DNA of 64,000 bases. It comes from Tanytarsus gracilentus. Its lineage: Eukaryota > Arthropoda > Insecta > Diptera > Chironomidae. The notes beneath the pieces are model-generated. The model did no database searches. It had not been told where the DNA came from and was given only the letters and a program-made list of their open reading frames with translations. Both the position numbers and the translations under genes were made by a program. Shown one piece after another: positions 15,879-30,226 of this stretch (position 1 is its first letter; each line of letters opens with the position of its first letter). The stretch is taken from contig JAXRKN010000038.1 of NCBI GenBank assembly GCA_038502055.1, positions 4,402,001 to 4,466,000 of the forward strand, given 5' to 3'.

Positions 15879-18800
15879 ATGTTAACTGATATGGCACCGT
15901 CGGCAACGGGTCAATTTTATGGCTCGCAAATTCCAGCTATGGGCATCACAACAAATATAGCGCCACATATTCAAACGAAATCTGTGAGTATGAGCAAGTG
16001 CATTTTAAAGTTTAGTTTTTTTTTTCTATAACTCATCTAATTCCATTTTGATGGACAATGACAGCCTTATCGTGTTAGTGTTTATTGTGTCTGTGACGAT
16101 GACATGAAATTTATATAAAAGCATAAGTTCGCGTGACTGATGTTTTTATTTCATTTCATTTCTCATTTTTATTCGAGTTACCTTTGGTGAATGATCCAGA
16201 AGAGATATCATGACACATTCGGAAGAAAGATAGAACAACAACAACAGTCAGTCTATGTGCCATTTCAAAAATCTGCTTTCGATATTAGTTCTAAGTTTTT
16301 TTCACTTATATAATTTTTTTATAAATTAAAATTTATATTTTTTTTTTTATATCCTCTTTTATTTTTTTTTTTTATTTTTTTTTTTTTTTTTATATACTTT
16401 TCATCAATTTACTCTATATTTACTTTTCAACTAAAATTTAGCTAATGAGATCCAGTGATAAATCATCATATTCGATAACCATTCGAACTAGATTCAAACT
16501 TAAATTAGTCCATTGAACTAATCCGCTCTGGAAGTGAGATCCAGTACTTTAAGATTTAGTGCAGAAGTCTGGAAGTGATCAGTAGAAGTAAAATCAAGCG
16601 ATGGATTCATAACCATTCGAACTAGATTCAGAACTTAAATTGAGATCCATTGGACTAAGATTCAGCTCTAGAAGTGAGATCCAGTGTTTTAAGATTTAGT
16701 GCAGGAAGTCTGGAAGTGAGATCCAGTAGAACTAAAATCAAGCGATGGATTTGATAACCATTCGACTAGATTCAGAACTTAAATTGAGATCCATTGGAAC
16801 TAAGATCCAGCTCTAAGTGAGATCCACAGTTTTAAAATTTAGTGCTGGAAGTCTGGAAGTGAGATCCAGTAGAAGTAAAATCAAGCGATGGATTTGATAG
16901 GCATTCGAACTAGATTCAGTGCTTAAATTGAGATCCATTGGAACTAAGATCCAGCTCTGGAAGTGAGATCCAGTAGTTTTAAAATTTAGTGCTGGAAGTG
17001 AGATCCAGTAGAACTAAGATCCAGCAATGGATTTGATAGCCATTCGAACAAAGATTTAGTGCTTAAATTGAGATCCAAATGCTCGAAATGCAATTTAAAT
17101 TTTTTTTTGTCGTTAAGAAACAAACAAAAAGTATATAAAGTATATAAAATATCAATTTATACTTTTAAATAAATTTATATTTTTATATTTCTCATTTATA
17201 TTTTTATATTTTTGAGGTATATAAAGTATATAAAATTTATATACTAGTCGTCCGCCCCCTGGAATTTTGTTATTCCATTTCGGGCTGAGCTCGGTTGGAT
17301 ATTTGGTAAAAGTGTCAATCACTGACAGCGGGATACGATTCGGGATCGTTTCCCTTAATTTCCCCTCTTCTCATCTAATAACCTCGTGCGGTTTCATTAT
17401 TTGTGCCGATGCCGCAATTTTATTATCAGCAATTGTTGATACTTTTAACGGCTTTTTGCTTTGGAGCGTGTCAATGAGAAATTTTCATGTCACACTGCGG
17501 AGTTAATTAATGTCTTCATTCAGGAAGACTCAGATTCTTGAAATTTTATCGGATGAACCCAAAGAATTTATGCAACACATGTTTGTTGAAAAGCCAACAT
17601 TTTTCGGGTAATTTATTGCGCATTTCTCAAGTGTCATCTCGGATCGCATTTCGAGCATGTTTTTCTACACGCTCGTTTGAGAATTTCGAATTCAACAGAA
17701 TCAATATGTTGTTCATTTAAACACCTTCAAGTGAAAAGTTTTTCAATAAGTACTTGAGAGTCTCAAGAGAATCCTTACTGTAATCCTCAAAGCAAATAAA
17801 CAAATTTTGTCGTGCGAGAGAGAAATGCATTCGAAGAAGAACTGATCCCTTGATCCATCAATTGTGTATGCTGAGCTAATTCCTCTCGAAAAATCTTTAG
17901 AGGACTCTTTTTTAGTGGAGAAAGAAAAAAGCCATTAAGAGAACTAATTTTCTTTCTTCTTCTTTTCTCCTTAAAAAATAGAGTCCAGTTATTATTTTCT
18001 TTCTGATGCCATCACACTTAAGAAAAGAGAAAAGATGATTTATTTTAAAGGCACAAAAGAAAATTGACGAAAAAAAGGCAATAAGGAGATTAGTGCTGGT
18101 TCTGTTTTGTGATTAATTTCGTTTTGTTTTTAAATTAAAATTTATCAAGAATTTTTGCAATAAGTTTTTTGGGTAACTTAACAGAAATTTTTCAATACCT
18201 TTGTGGACATTTTAAACTCAAACTGATTATTTCGGTTAATTTAAAAATTATCATCGCGTTTTTCAACTCTTGCAAAATTTAAATATTTCAATTTGCAAAA
18301 CAGTTAATATCTAATGCATTTTTTTACACAAATTATTGCGCTGCAATTTAATTTCAATTTTTTGATTAAAAAGCAATTATTGTGAACACAATTGCAAATT
18401 ATCAAGAGCAGACTGTGAGCTTAAAAAAATTGCACATAAAAATAAATTATTGTCGGTATCATTAGAAGAACTTTTTTTTGGCTATATTCATAATGGCACT
18501 GTCTGGCATCATTCTTCACTGCAGTTTGATTGATGACTGACACAGACTTTGTGAATTGTTTCCTGAATGGAATTGCCAAATTCCATCAATCCACAGCTCT
18601 CAGACGTATTGCACAAAATTATTGACACATTTTCGACATAAAAGAGAAACGAGATGGAAGATCGGCATAAAAAAAGGCACAAAGTCAATCGTTCCTTACC
18701 TGACTAATTGAATTTTTTTTTGATGGAGAGAGCACATCCGATAATGATCGAAAATAATCTCCCCTATAACATTGTAGGAGAATTGTGCATGAAAATCGTC

Positions 18801-21800
18801 GCTCTTATCGTCAGTTCATCGCTGTCGAGTGTTTGCCCGCTCATTCTACATTCAATCATTTTCGATCGATCATTTTTCAACATGCCCCTCATTCACGATC
18901 TCATCTGTGATGCACACACGAGAGTATATTAAATCTTCTGCCTTTCTTTTACTATCTGCAAAATGATCAAAGCAGAACTTTTTTTATATTTTGTGAATAA
19001 ACGCAACATAAGGTCTTTAAAAAGGAACATTTTCATGCTTCGCTTTTATGCTGATGCCTTACAAGCATCAAACAGATTTTTTCATGCTGCAATTGTGCTG
19101 TAAAATTCCTCCTTGCAGGCGAATTAAAGTCATTGCACCCAAACACATGTGTTGCGTTCATCTTTTTATCTCATCGACATGCAATCTCAGAGTGTTATTC
19201 TTGTATATGAACAAATGAACGAAAAAAATGTCACTAATCGATTATGACACGCATTGTTGAGAGTTTTCAATTGATTCCCATAAAAATTCGTATCCTCAAC
19301 AATCACACGTCGACCTTAAATACAACCCAGACGATCATAGACAACGTGAAATTGGAATCTATTTTTCCTCATTCGTCACGGCTTAAAAATCTATTCAGGC
19401 TGCAAACTGCTTAGGGTATAACAGAGAGAGCCTCGTTGTGATGTTTATTGCTGCATGTAAAAACTCTCTTTCGATGGGCGATGACTGTTTACATTTCTGC
19501 AGTTGCACATAAAAGTCCATTATCACTTGAACGCCCAGCAGCCAATTGAAATAAAATAAAAGAACTTTAATTGACATTCTCTCAGCTTCTGGTGAGCTTA
19601 AGAGTCGCAACTGTGGTAGCAGAAATCAATAAATCATGAACTTTTGTAAAGCAACGACGGTGCATTTAACTCGGGGCACTCTTTTCATTCGTAAAAATCG
19701 TTAAATGCAAATTTTTCGTTTGTTCATCTTTAATTGCGTTCGTTTCTGATTTTTTTTCTCGCGAAAGCACAAAATAAAATAAATTGCAAATTTTTTTAAC
19801 CCTGACCATCGCTCGAAATGAAGTTAATGATTTTTTATTTTCGGAACATATGCAAAACATGAAGTCATGCTTTTATTGCTCTTCTGCTACTCATCCAATT
19901 GCCATTTAACTGTTAGCTGGCACAAAAAAATACCAGTAGCTGCCTTTTTCTCTCTTTCGATTCCCAGAAAAATAAAAGAGTAAAAGTGGGTTGTTGTTGT
20001 TGGTTTAATTGTGGCAAAGAACCTTTATAAACGAGAAGTTAATTTCATTAAGCAATTATAGGACCCACTTTTATTTAATGCAAAACGCGATACATCCGGT
20101 TTTGAGTGCAGCGCATAGAGCAAGCTGCAGATGCAATATTGGTACGTGACGTGAGTGTTGGTTGCCACTGAAATTCACTTTTATTCGTTCTGTCCATGAA
20201 CGAAGGCAAATTTTTCCACAACATTAAGCAAGTTAATGCATATGAAGTCTAATGCGGCACTTAGGCATTGTAGCGTCTATAAAAAATGATCACTGAAACA
20301 CTCAGCTTGGGATTCGTGTCTCGGTCGAGATTTGTCCTCGGGCGACGAATAAAGTTTTAACATGATCCGCGTTCTTTAATGGTTATTTTATTCGCAAAAA
20401 AAATATAAGTTTATGTCTGCCCGTAACGGAAAACCATTTCGAACGAATATTTTACTCGACACTGTCAAAATATTGATCGAGTGCTGTTGTTGATATAAGA
20501 CTTACTAATTGATCTATGATTAATCAATCGAGAGATGCAGCTATTCATCGCCTTTAATCTCTCGTTTACTTTATCCTTTCGCACCTCGAATAGATTAGAT
20601 GCGTCTGTACGCATCAGAAAAAGGCATCAATAAATCATCGATAACGAGTTAAAATTATTCTCAACTCGCATGATTGATCGTCTCTCCTAACATCGTATGT
20701 GTTGTGACCTACGGGCTCTCACACGTCAATTGTAATAATTATTTTACAAAAATTAAGAGTTTTTATGATCGCGGGGTGAAATTAAAATTTTTAAGTCGAC
20801 TTTTAATTTATTTTTGCATAAAATTTAAAATTTAGAAATATAAAATTAAGAAATTAAAATAATTACCAAAAGTTGACACTCCTTGGTTAGAATTAGAATT
20901 TAATCATCATCATAATGAAAATGTGTCGTGAGCAATTTGTTATTGAAATGTGATTTATTCAATCTCATAACCACACGACTATAAATTCATCAGCAAATAT
21001 TGCATTATTTATCTCTCTTAATTCATTAAGTCAATACGTGTTTGTTGTCGTTGTAAAAAACCACTGACAACTTTTTATAGTTCTCTCTCTCTCACTACAT
21101 CGAAGTCATGCATGTTGATGGAAGGGAAAAATTGCACATATTATCGGATTATCGTGAATGCATTTATGGTTAAATAATAGCTTCCATTTTTCCATTCATT
21201 CATGGATGCTTTAAAAATTTATTATTTCAATTGTAGCCATATGATGGGTAAATACAGCACAAATCTGAAGGATCATCGAGAGATCATCTCCATTTGTTTT
21301 CATTGTTGTCTGCACTTACTAGAATTACCTTTCCGTCGTGCTCAAATAAAACAAATAACGATGACTGAATGAAAGAGCAAAAATTCAAGTGCCTAATTCC
21401 ACTTTAAATCTAATCCAGGTCGCATAGAAAAATAACTGAAAAAAATTAATGGAATTAAGTGCATTTACGGTTTCTTTTTTGCCAGCCATTTGTTAAGCAG
21501 AGAGAGAAAAAAACATTTATAAAGTAGATGGAAGAAAAAGAGCTCACGGCATGGTCGAAACTCACCCAAGTGCACCCGCTGAGTCGTTTCAATAGATTCC
21601 GATGCAATAAATGCGCAACACAAGCGCTACAGTAGCAGAAAAACTTCTCAATACATTTGTTATGATGTTAATAATCCATTGCTGGCTCAACATGACGTTC
21701 CCCGTTTTAAAATGTGTTAATAATCAAATAATCATATGCATTAAGGAAATTGAAGAGCTTAAGAAGGAATTGCTTAATAAATATCCGGAGAATTTAATTT

Positions 21801-24800
21801 GGATTTTATGATCCTTAATTCCTCGCCGCAATTTAATTTCGAGGAAGAGATTTTGCATGTTCTTACGCGAATTAAAATATTCTTTAGGCAAATTGCTTAT
21901 TTTTTCCGTCATCATCGCGCGCATATACAAAAAAAAATGTGCATCAACTTTAATCGACGTTTTTTTTCTCCTCTTCCACTTGATCGTCGTAAAAAAGAGA
22001 ATACTCGACAACGAGAGAGAAGAGCATTGATTGCCAGCGGCAAGTGGATGTTTATAAATCACTCAAAAACATTTCACGGAGTCAAAGTCAATGAATAATA
22101 CATCGAAAATGTACAAATTCCTTTGGGTGAGCTTATGAGTCAATTTTCCGATCGAAATTCTTCGCTTTCATTTCAAACTCAATTAAGTTCAATGTGATTT
22201 AATTGATTTACAACATGAATGTTTGTTCTTGAAAGGAATTCACGAAATTGCAGTGATTGATATTTAATCGCGCCTTATATCGATATTAAAAAATTACTTC
22301 CTACATTGAATCAATAATTTTACACCCAATCCATCAAATCATGTTTCAAAAAGTTAAACTTTTTCCATCAAATTGTCGTGTGTGCACGTCAAAGTTATTT
22401 TCATGCTAGAAAATTTTCCTCCCTTACAAACACTCATTCATCACACACATCATTAGCGTCAAATTACTTTTATATTTTATTTTGAAAGAAAAAACTTTAT
22501 ATCGAAGTGAAATGTAAATAGTTAATTAGATGATTTGACCGGGAAAAATAAAGAGAGAGACGAGGCAATTTTATTATATTGGAAGAACAAACAACATTGA
22601 AATACCCTCAAGGATAGGCCGTCGTCAAAGAATTGAGATATTCTCGGAGACTTTGTGGTCATGGTCATTAATTTAATCCACAGAGAAAAAAATTTACGTG
22701 TGCTTCGATGTACGAGCTAAATAAAATCTACATACAAGCACAATCAATAATAATTTTTTTTGCATTGCAAAACAGCTTGCACATTTGCGGTTGTTTAACT
22801 GTTTCAACATGTTTTCAAAACTCTATCAAATTAATTACGACACTGCATTAACACATGCATGAGTGTGAGAGCATTTTATTTTTCAACTTTACCCCTCTTT
22901 ATTTGTTTTCCCAATCGTCAATTTTTTACCTTCTCTTTCGAAAAGAAAAATCGACAAGCGAGTGAATGACGATGATGATAACCAGAAGCATTGAATCGAC
23001 TCATCAGAAGTCCATTATATGCGTATGACGTTCTTCGACAGCACCCATCAGAAGCCCTGACATCATACACATTTCGAAAAAATAATATTCACACTCATAC
23101 ACGATATGATGTGAACACTGAACAGCGAAGGCATTAAAGTAGCAAAAAAGTATATATGAACAGTAACAGCAGCACAGCGACTTTGATGTGTGTTTCATTA
23201 TTTTTTAATATTCTCCTAAGATTGGAATTTTTTGATAGTGTATTGTGGGCACACACTATATGGACAAGATAATTGTTGATATCATTAATAGACACATAAT
23301 TTGGTGCTGGGGTAAGAAAAGAAACCGCAAAGAGCTAAGAGATATTAAATGTTGCATTAAAAGAGCTTTTTATGGTCATCAATTTGTTGCTGATGACTTC
23401 TTCATTTGAAATGTGCGCTAATGGTGATGAGATATTTGTTATTCGAAAATTAAAACGAAATTGATTTTGTGGGAACTTTTAACGGCCGCTTTTGAATTTA
23501 AATTCAAATAATTTTTAAATATTTAAAATCAGTTAAAAAAATACATTAAATTTTTAACGGCTGATTTTAAATGTAAATTTTCAAAAATATTTCGAAAAGT
23601 ATGAAAACTCTCATTAATTTCTAATATTAAATCTTCAAATTTTTAACGGTTGGGTTAAATTAAAATTTTTCCATTATCCAGCTAAATCAACAATTTTTCC
23701 GTGAAATTTGTTTATAATCAACTTGTTACGTATACAATGCGGTCTCATCGCCGTTAAATAATAATTTATCTCACTCATCTCTTTTACTCGCTTGCTTGCT
23801 CCATACATCAAAAGAACACTTCTACGAATTCCACTTGATTTCCCACTTCATCTCTCATTGTGATTCATAATCTCTACGATGATCTTTTTAAATTAGTTTG
23901 TTCGACATATCATCGCCGCAACGCATTGTTGCATGCACTTGAGCCGCGAATAGATGCTGTGAGTGAGACCCCTCGAGATCGTTTACGAACGATATGTATA
24001 TGAATGTAAAAAGTTATTAAGCCACTTGGCGCCATCGTCATGATACATTTTCGTTGGCTCTTAATTTCTTTTTGCCGGGTTCTTTCATTTCCCTCTATTT
24101 CTTTTTGAATCTCTCCTTTTGGGATAGAAAAATAAATCTAAACCAATTTGTTCTATTAATGAGTCTTTCATTCACCACATGATACTGCACAATAATTTTG
24201 TCCATCGCAAAAAAAAGACTTTTATTAATCTCCTATAAATTGAGCATGAAGTGAAATCAATCTATTTTTTTAAAATTTTTTTAACCATATGAGGATTCAT
24301 TAAAACTACAAAACTACCGCAAAGTGATTGTCGATGATCATAATTGACTTTCGGTTCAATTGAAATATGCCGGCAAAAAACTATTAAGTGTGCGAAAAGT
24401 GATCAAAGTTGAACTTGTAGCTCTCACACTATTTCCATAAATATCGCATAAAATAGAATTTTAATTAAATCGATTTCGTATTAAAAAAAGCGATTACTGC
24501 GGAAAACTTATTATACGCACGGAAACTTGTAGCATGAGATACACCTTATACAATGTTGATGTGTACATGTTCAAGTCTGCGAGCCAGAGATCATCAAAAT
24601 TAGTTTTCTTACTCTTCGTTTTTACGCACATTCGTCTTTCATATGTGTCATATTTTTGCTATAGCGAGACGATCGAGATGATGAGGAGAAATTGAATCGT
24701 TGGCCGGCACACAACATCGTCAATAAATTAAAAAGTAATGAGAAATTAAATAAGTTGAGATTAATTTCACTGCCGCTGCATTTTACTTTAATTCCAAAAT

Positions 24801-27800
24801 TAACTCTTGTTAAAAATATTTTTGATGTGTCATAAAATAATTAAATTCAGGGGTCAAAAACTAGAAGATAAACAAAATATTTTTTGATTAATTTTTTTAA
24901 AAAAGAATTATTTCATTTAAGCGTTCAAAATTGAAATTGGTTTAAGAATTTTTATGGATGTTAATTTTAGATTAAATCATGAAATTTTCCTATAATTGAT
25001 GTCATTATCTCTTGCATCCCAACCATGTTTGTTTTAATCGATAAATTAATGATTTTTCTTCCTTTCAAAACACTTTTACTGATTACACTTATTTTTTTCG
25101 CTGATTGAAAAATTTCCTGGCAAATGGGAAGCGCGTCATGTTGAACAAATATTTGTCGTGTAGAAACAAAACTAATTTTTATATGCGTTGCTGCGCTTCA
25201 CAATTTAATTATGTTCTCGAAATATTTTCTATTTTATTGTATCATGCCATCGCAGACTTGCATATACAATTGTAATCTATTTTCGCGGTTCGTCGCCCAT
25301 TAAAGAGTGAGACAACTAAAAACTATTCACGATTACGATAGAAATCTTCTCTCAATTGCCCTCTCAACTAACGCCGACATTGAAATTAAAGTTTTCAAGA
25401 AGTTCCATTCGTTCAAGAGCTTGAAGTCGTTAGCACGCAACATTATCCAACTCTTAGAAGAGAATTCATTAAATAGCATTACCTTAGCGTTATTTATCGC
25501 ATTTCAATCGTGATAAAACTTCTGAAGTTGCCCGATTTAATTTTAATTGCGCGCTTCTCTCTCACCATTTCGAAACATTTTTACAATTCTTTCAAGTTAC
25601 TTCGGCGTGCTAGCTGACGTATACAGTGGTAGCGGTAATGGTAGCCTCGTGTTAATAATTTGCTTCTCCTTTTCTCGATTTCCATTCCCATCAGCAATTG
25701 AAGGAAAGAGAAATTTTGTTCGCGGTCAAAAATCGTTTGTCACCTCAAATTATAAAATGATTTGTGACATTTTCATTACAAAAGCAACTAAATTCTTTCT
25801 CATGACCATATGGCAACTCTAACAAGTTCGCTATCATCGAGTCGGCGAGGAGAAAGAACATGACTTTTAACTATGTAAATTAGGTGTAGAAAAAAGGTAA
25901 TTTGACGTAATTTCGGTGAGTGAACAGCACTCACTTTGTGATTATACTCATTTTTACACCCAATTTGAATATTTCAGTAAAAATGTTGAAACAATTTATA
26001 TATTTTGTTGGCCTATGATGATGAAGCATTTGGTTGATGTGAGGGTAATTAAAGGGCCTTGGAATAAATTTCACGTGATTCAAGGAATGTTGAATTTATT
26101 TTAATAAAACAATTCCAACGGCTGTCTTAGGCATGTTCACTGAATTAAAACGAGTTCTAAAAATCAAATGCAACTAATTGCTTGCAAATTAGTAATTAAT
26201 TATTCAAATTAATTGTGTATGGCAGCGTACTTAAATGCATTTTTTAAAGTACTTGCAAAATTTTATAAATTGGAGCGATTGTTGTTGTTGTTGTTGCTAT
26301 GTCCTCAAGCACTCTCACTTTACATTTGAGGTAATAAAAATAATAACTCAAATTACCAGAAGTGATTAATTTTGCGGTAGAGGAAAATATTCTTTTTTTT
26401 GTACAAAGTGCTACAAAGTTGAAATTTTGTGGAGGTTTTACTGATAGTTAAAAAATTTCACATTTAAAATAAATAATTTTAATTTTTCATGCTCAATTTT
26501 AACGGATTTAATTTTTTTAAATAAAATATTTAAAACTTTCTCGTTACGAAAAGAGTCTTTGTCATAAAAAACTTTTTAATAGAAATCAATACGAGTCAAA
26601 ATAATTTTTGAAGACACTCGGATGCCGCATTACCTTAAAAAGAATGAGCATGTAATTACATAATTAACTGGGTACTTTCTTGTTTATTTATCCATTTGCG
26701 CTTAACAACGCACACTCGTCTCGGATTACCTTAGCTAGCTTCCATTTCATGGGCAATAATCCTCATCACGTGTAGATTATTTCTCTCTTTCCCATTTAAA
26801 ATTATGATGTATTCATCATCATATATTCAACTCTTATTTTACGAGAGAGTGAAGCACTAAATTAAGAATAATTGCATGTCCATTATTGTTGCTATTAAAT
26901 CTTCTTTCTTTTTTTGCTGCTTCTACTGCCGACTCTCTTTTAAAACGGAGGTAGTTTATCGATTGAAAAGTTTGCCACTTGAATGACAAGTAGATGACAT
27001 TAATTGCATTTCAATAAGCCTCAACAGTCCACACGACGTCGCAATTATTTCAACAACAATTTCAAAGTGACTTTGTTGTCGTGAAAATCACTACTGTTAC
27101 AATTTATCCAAGTCGAGCATCCGTGGATTTTTAACTAAACGTGAATGATCTCTAATTGACACTATAATCGCCTCCTCATGACGTTCGTCGCTCTCGCACA
27201 TCATCATCGTCATGCAGTTGATTATTTATCGACTACGGTGTCGAGTGATCGCATTCATAACGTAAAATGTTGCGTTCTTTTTGCGTGCGATCTTAAATTT
27301 AACTAGAAAAATAGTCGTGGTAGGTCTTTCCGGTGATTTAAATGTCACAGCTGGTGGCGAATGTTTTGATAATTAAAATCATCCCAGACTCAATTTTTAA
27401 TGTGTCAATTTTATAGTCAATAAAAATTATGATCAAATAAAATCAATAACTCTGATGGAGATTTCATGTTAATTTTGAACCGTCTGCCGTGAAATCAAAC
27501 TTTTCTGAATGAAAAATTAATTAGAACCGCAGATCTATTTTTTACGTATACGATAGAGAGAAAAGGGAGAAAGAGGAAGTCATTAAATATTTCGAGAATG
27601 AGAGATATTAAAAAAATTATGAAAATGCGGTCTTTTGTAAACGACACACCACCGCGCGTCTTTATGGCAAATGAGAAAAAAAGGCTCTTTCATAAATTGG
27701 AAAATATATAGTCGATGAGTGTAGAAGGACAAGAATGAGTTATTGCTTGTGAGAGAAGGCATCTAGCGCCGGCTTCTTTTCGGCTCTCTCTTTTTTTGGA

Positions 27801-29576
27801 TCCCTTAAAATTTCGCGCTCAGCGTGAAACCTTTTGTGAACCTCGTAAATTGATGTTTGTTAATTTTTCTCTTCCAGGAACATCCAACGTTAAAAGGAAC
27901 ACCGCTAGCGATGCTCGCTGCACAGTGTAATAAGTTGTCGAGTAAAACGCCTCCGCCACTTGCTGATGCCGCAGTTGGCAAAGGCTTTCATCCGTGGAAA
28001 AAGTCACCGCAGCAAACATCATCGGGACCTCAATCGCCAAGCAACATGTCACCGCCGAATCACAACAACAATAACAATAATAATATTAATAATCAGCAAA
28101 ATCATTCACAACGAAGCATTTCAGGAAGTCCAATGAACAATTCAATCACTCCAACGAGGTGAGTTTTGAAAAATCAAAAAAATTTAACGTCTTTTTAAAA
28201 TTCAAAAAATTTAATTTAATAGTCGCACATTGACATCGACTTCATGTCCTACGGGATCAATTCATACGCCATCATATGGCAGCGATTTATATTTTTCTGG
28301 CGCAACAACATCGCCAGCTATGGGAGACAATCCACACATGCATCAGGGGCTTTTGGGTAAGGTCGAAGTTGGATCTGTCTACACTCGCCATCCATACGAT
28401 TGGCCTTTCAACACTGTCACAACGCATAAGACAGACAACATGAATGGCGGTTGGTGGGATATGCATTCAGCAGCAGCTGCTGGTGGTTGGTTAGATATGG
28501 GAAGTGCCGCAGGAATGCATGCAACCATGGCAAATTATGGCGGCCCAGACTATTCGACTTTGACACACTCATTGTCAAATACGGCACATCTACTTGGATC
28601 GGGACAACATTTGTTGCAAGACACCTACAAGAGCATGCTGCCAGCACAGTCAGTGGGAAGTTTCTCATTGCAGCATGCCGTTGCGACAACTTCACCACCC
28701 GCTCCGACTTCATCGGCTACAACCACAACAACGACATCGCGCTCAAATCGTCGCTATGCGGGTCGTGCGACATGCGACTGCCCGAACTGCCAGGAAGCTG
28801 AACGTCTCGGCCCAGCCGGACTTCATTTGAAAAAGAAGAACATTCATAGCTGTCATATACCGGGCTGTGGCAAGGTCTATGGCAAGACATCTCATCTCAA
28901 GGCTCATCTTAGATGGCACACGGGTGAGCGTCCTTTCGTGGTGAGTTCTAAATCTTGTCTTTTTGGTTCTTATTTGAATTCAATCATTCACAACTAGTGT
29001 AACTGGCTGTTCTGTGGTAAACGCTTCACGAGGTCTGATGAGTTGCAACGACATCTTAGAACACACACGTAAGTGAACGATTGAATTTGGTTAAAAATTG
29101 ATTTCCGTGACTAATTTTGTGTCATTTATTAAACATATCTATATAGGGGCGAAAAAAGGTTTGCTTGTCCAGTTTGCAATAAACGTTTCATGAGATCTGA
29201 TCATTTAGCAAAGCACGTGAAGACGCATAATGGCAGCACCACACCGGGTGCAAAGAAGGGATCATCGGAATCGTGTAGCGACTCTGAGGAACCAAATACT
29301 AGTGATTTACACCAAAGTTCACCAAGCAACAATAACAACAACAATCTAGCAGCGCACAACAACAACAATTCACATGGTGTGGACGTAAGTGGATTGCACG
29401 TGCAACACCATCTTCAACATCAACACAACAATAATACTATGATCTTGTCACCGCATCAACTCAATGCACCATTACTACATCACCATCACCATCATCATCA
29501 TCAGCACCATCACCACACACCGAGTCCTGGGTTGGAGCATGTCAATCAGTTAGACATTAAACCGGGAATTGTTTGA
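15879..29576 (+). CDS. Sp1: Sp1-like (Sp8/9-type) zinc-finger transcription factor
   Basis: Nuclear transcription factor binding GC/GT boxes; in insects this Sp subgroup controls appendage growth (family knowledge). Five coding exons join in frame: 15879-15983, 27878-28158, 28223-28940, 28998-29068 and 29147-29576, giving 534 residues. The first exon ends at a GTGAGT donor. Exon 2 carries the Sp box (about residues 37-52, TPLAMLAAQCNKL) and a GKGFHPWKK motif typical of Sp8/9. Exon 3 holds Ala/Gly/Ser/Thr-rich activation sequence, the Buttonhead box (CDCPNC at 313-318) and the first C2H2 finger. Fingers 2 and 3 lie in exons 4 and 5, with the conserved TGE(R/K) linkers. The C-terminus is rich in Asn and His, with a His run near 503-515. 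Exon 1 is supported by splice phase and frame but is less conserved, so the start is less certain than exons 2-5. The intron after exon 1 is 11.9 kb, the rest under 80 bp. Confidence 0.93.
16310..17261. mobile_element. Damaged hAT-type non-autonomous element, copy 1 (in Sp1 intron 1)
   Basis: The right end, TCGTCCGCCCCCTG, closes at 17261 and matches the right terminal inverted repeat of the intact copy at 30227-31244, in the same orientation. The last 300 or so bases are almost the same as in that copy. The matching left terminal repeat (CAGGGGGCGGACGA) is absent; homology fades into long poly-T and TA-rich tracts near 16310, so the left boundary is approximate and no target duplication can be identified. 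The interior holds 144-147 bp tandem units containing AGTGAGATCCAGTAG, with several one- to few-base deletions relative to copy 2. No transposase is encoded. It lies wholly inside the first intron of Sp1. Confidence 0.8.
17262..27877. other. Remainder of Sp1 intron 1, no gene seen
   Basis: About 10.6 kb of AT-rich intron sequence between the damaged transposon copy and Sp1 exon 2. No nested gene on either strand was recognised; the longest open frames (about 100 codons near 21.8-22.1 kb) are low-complexity and lack ATG-context or domain support. A short GTT microsatellite lies at 26281-26295. Long first introns in developmental regulators often carry enhancers, but none can be placed by eye. 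Confidence 0.6.
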
Positions 29577-30226
29577 AATTCATTCAACGATTGCTCTTTA
29601 AATGACTGTGACGATAATGACGTGAGTGAAGAGTCGACGACATTGTTTGGCTCTTATGCCATCATGAGACCCAGTTATACGTAAATATCTCCCCTTAACG
29701 ACTTTCATATTTTGTTGTTATTCCTCCCACTCTCTCATTCTCCTTCACCCGCGTTATTCACTCTCTTAACTAGCAGCTATTGTGTACTTGTGTAAGAGTT
29801 CCCCTCCCAACGTGATCATACGAATGTATAATGATGACATTTGTTAAATGATCCAATCCGTGAAATAGATAGACATTTTGTTTAAAAATTGAGCAGAGTA
29901 CAAAGACATTCACACGTACATACACAATAGATATATATTTAAAAAAATTATTTAGTCATTTGTAGAAATTTCTACAAGTGTCTTCACCTCAATATCGAGG
30001 TTTGGTGGTGAAAAAATTTACACTTTAAGACTTTGCTATGTGGGGACATTCATGGCTTCAAACTTTCTTTTGTAATTAGATAAAAAATTTAACCTAAAAA
30101 GTGAAACAAATGAGCTGATGCAGAACGTATGAAAATTATAATGATTGTTATAATAATTTTATGTTGTGAGCATGAAACACAGAGTGAAGAAAATAATTGA
30201 GGAAAAATATATAAAGAAAGAGAAAA
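29577..30226 (+). other. Probable Sp1 3' untranslated region
   Basis: This 650-bp stretch follows the Sp1 stop codon and has no open frame of note. I found neither AATAAA nor ATTAAA on the plus strand in it. The first canonical AATAAA downstream of the stop lies inside the adjoining transposon (30562-30567), so the transcript may extend into the element or may use a non-canonical signal. Confidence 0.4.
30219..30226. repeat. 8-bp target site duplication, left copy
   Basis: AGAGAAAA directly precedes the left terminal repeat at 30227 and is repeated exactly at 31245-31252 after the right terminal repeat. An 8-bp duplication is the hallmark of hAT-superfamily insertion. Confidence 0.85.

Noticed and set aside
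21724..22098. Overlapping 112- and 99-codon frames on opposite strands in Sp1 intron 1
   Set aside because: No domain, strongly biased composition, and the two frames overlap each other, which suggests chance openness.
28417..28830. Several other frames across Sp1 exon 3
   Set aside because: They are shadows of the real Sp1 frame, which carries the Buttonhead box and zinc finger.
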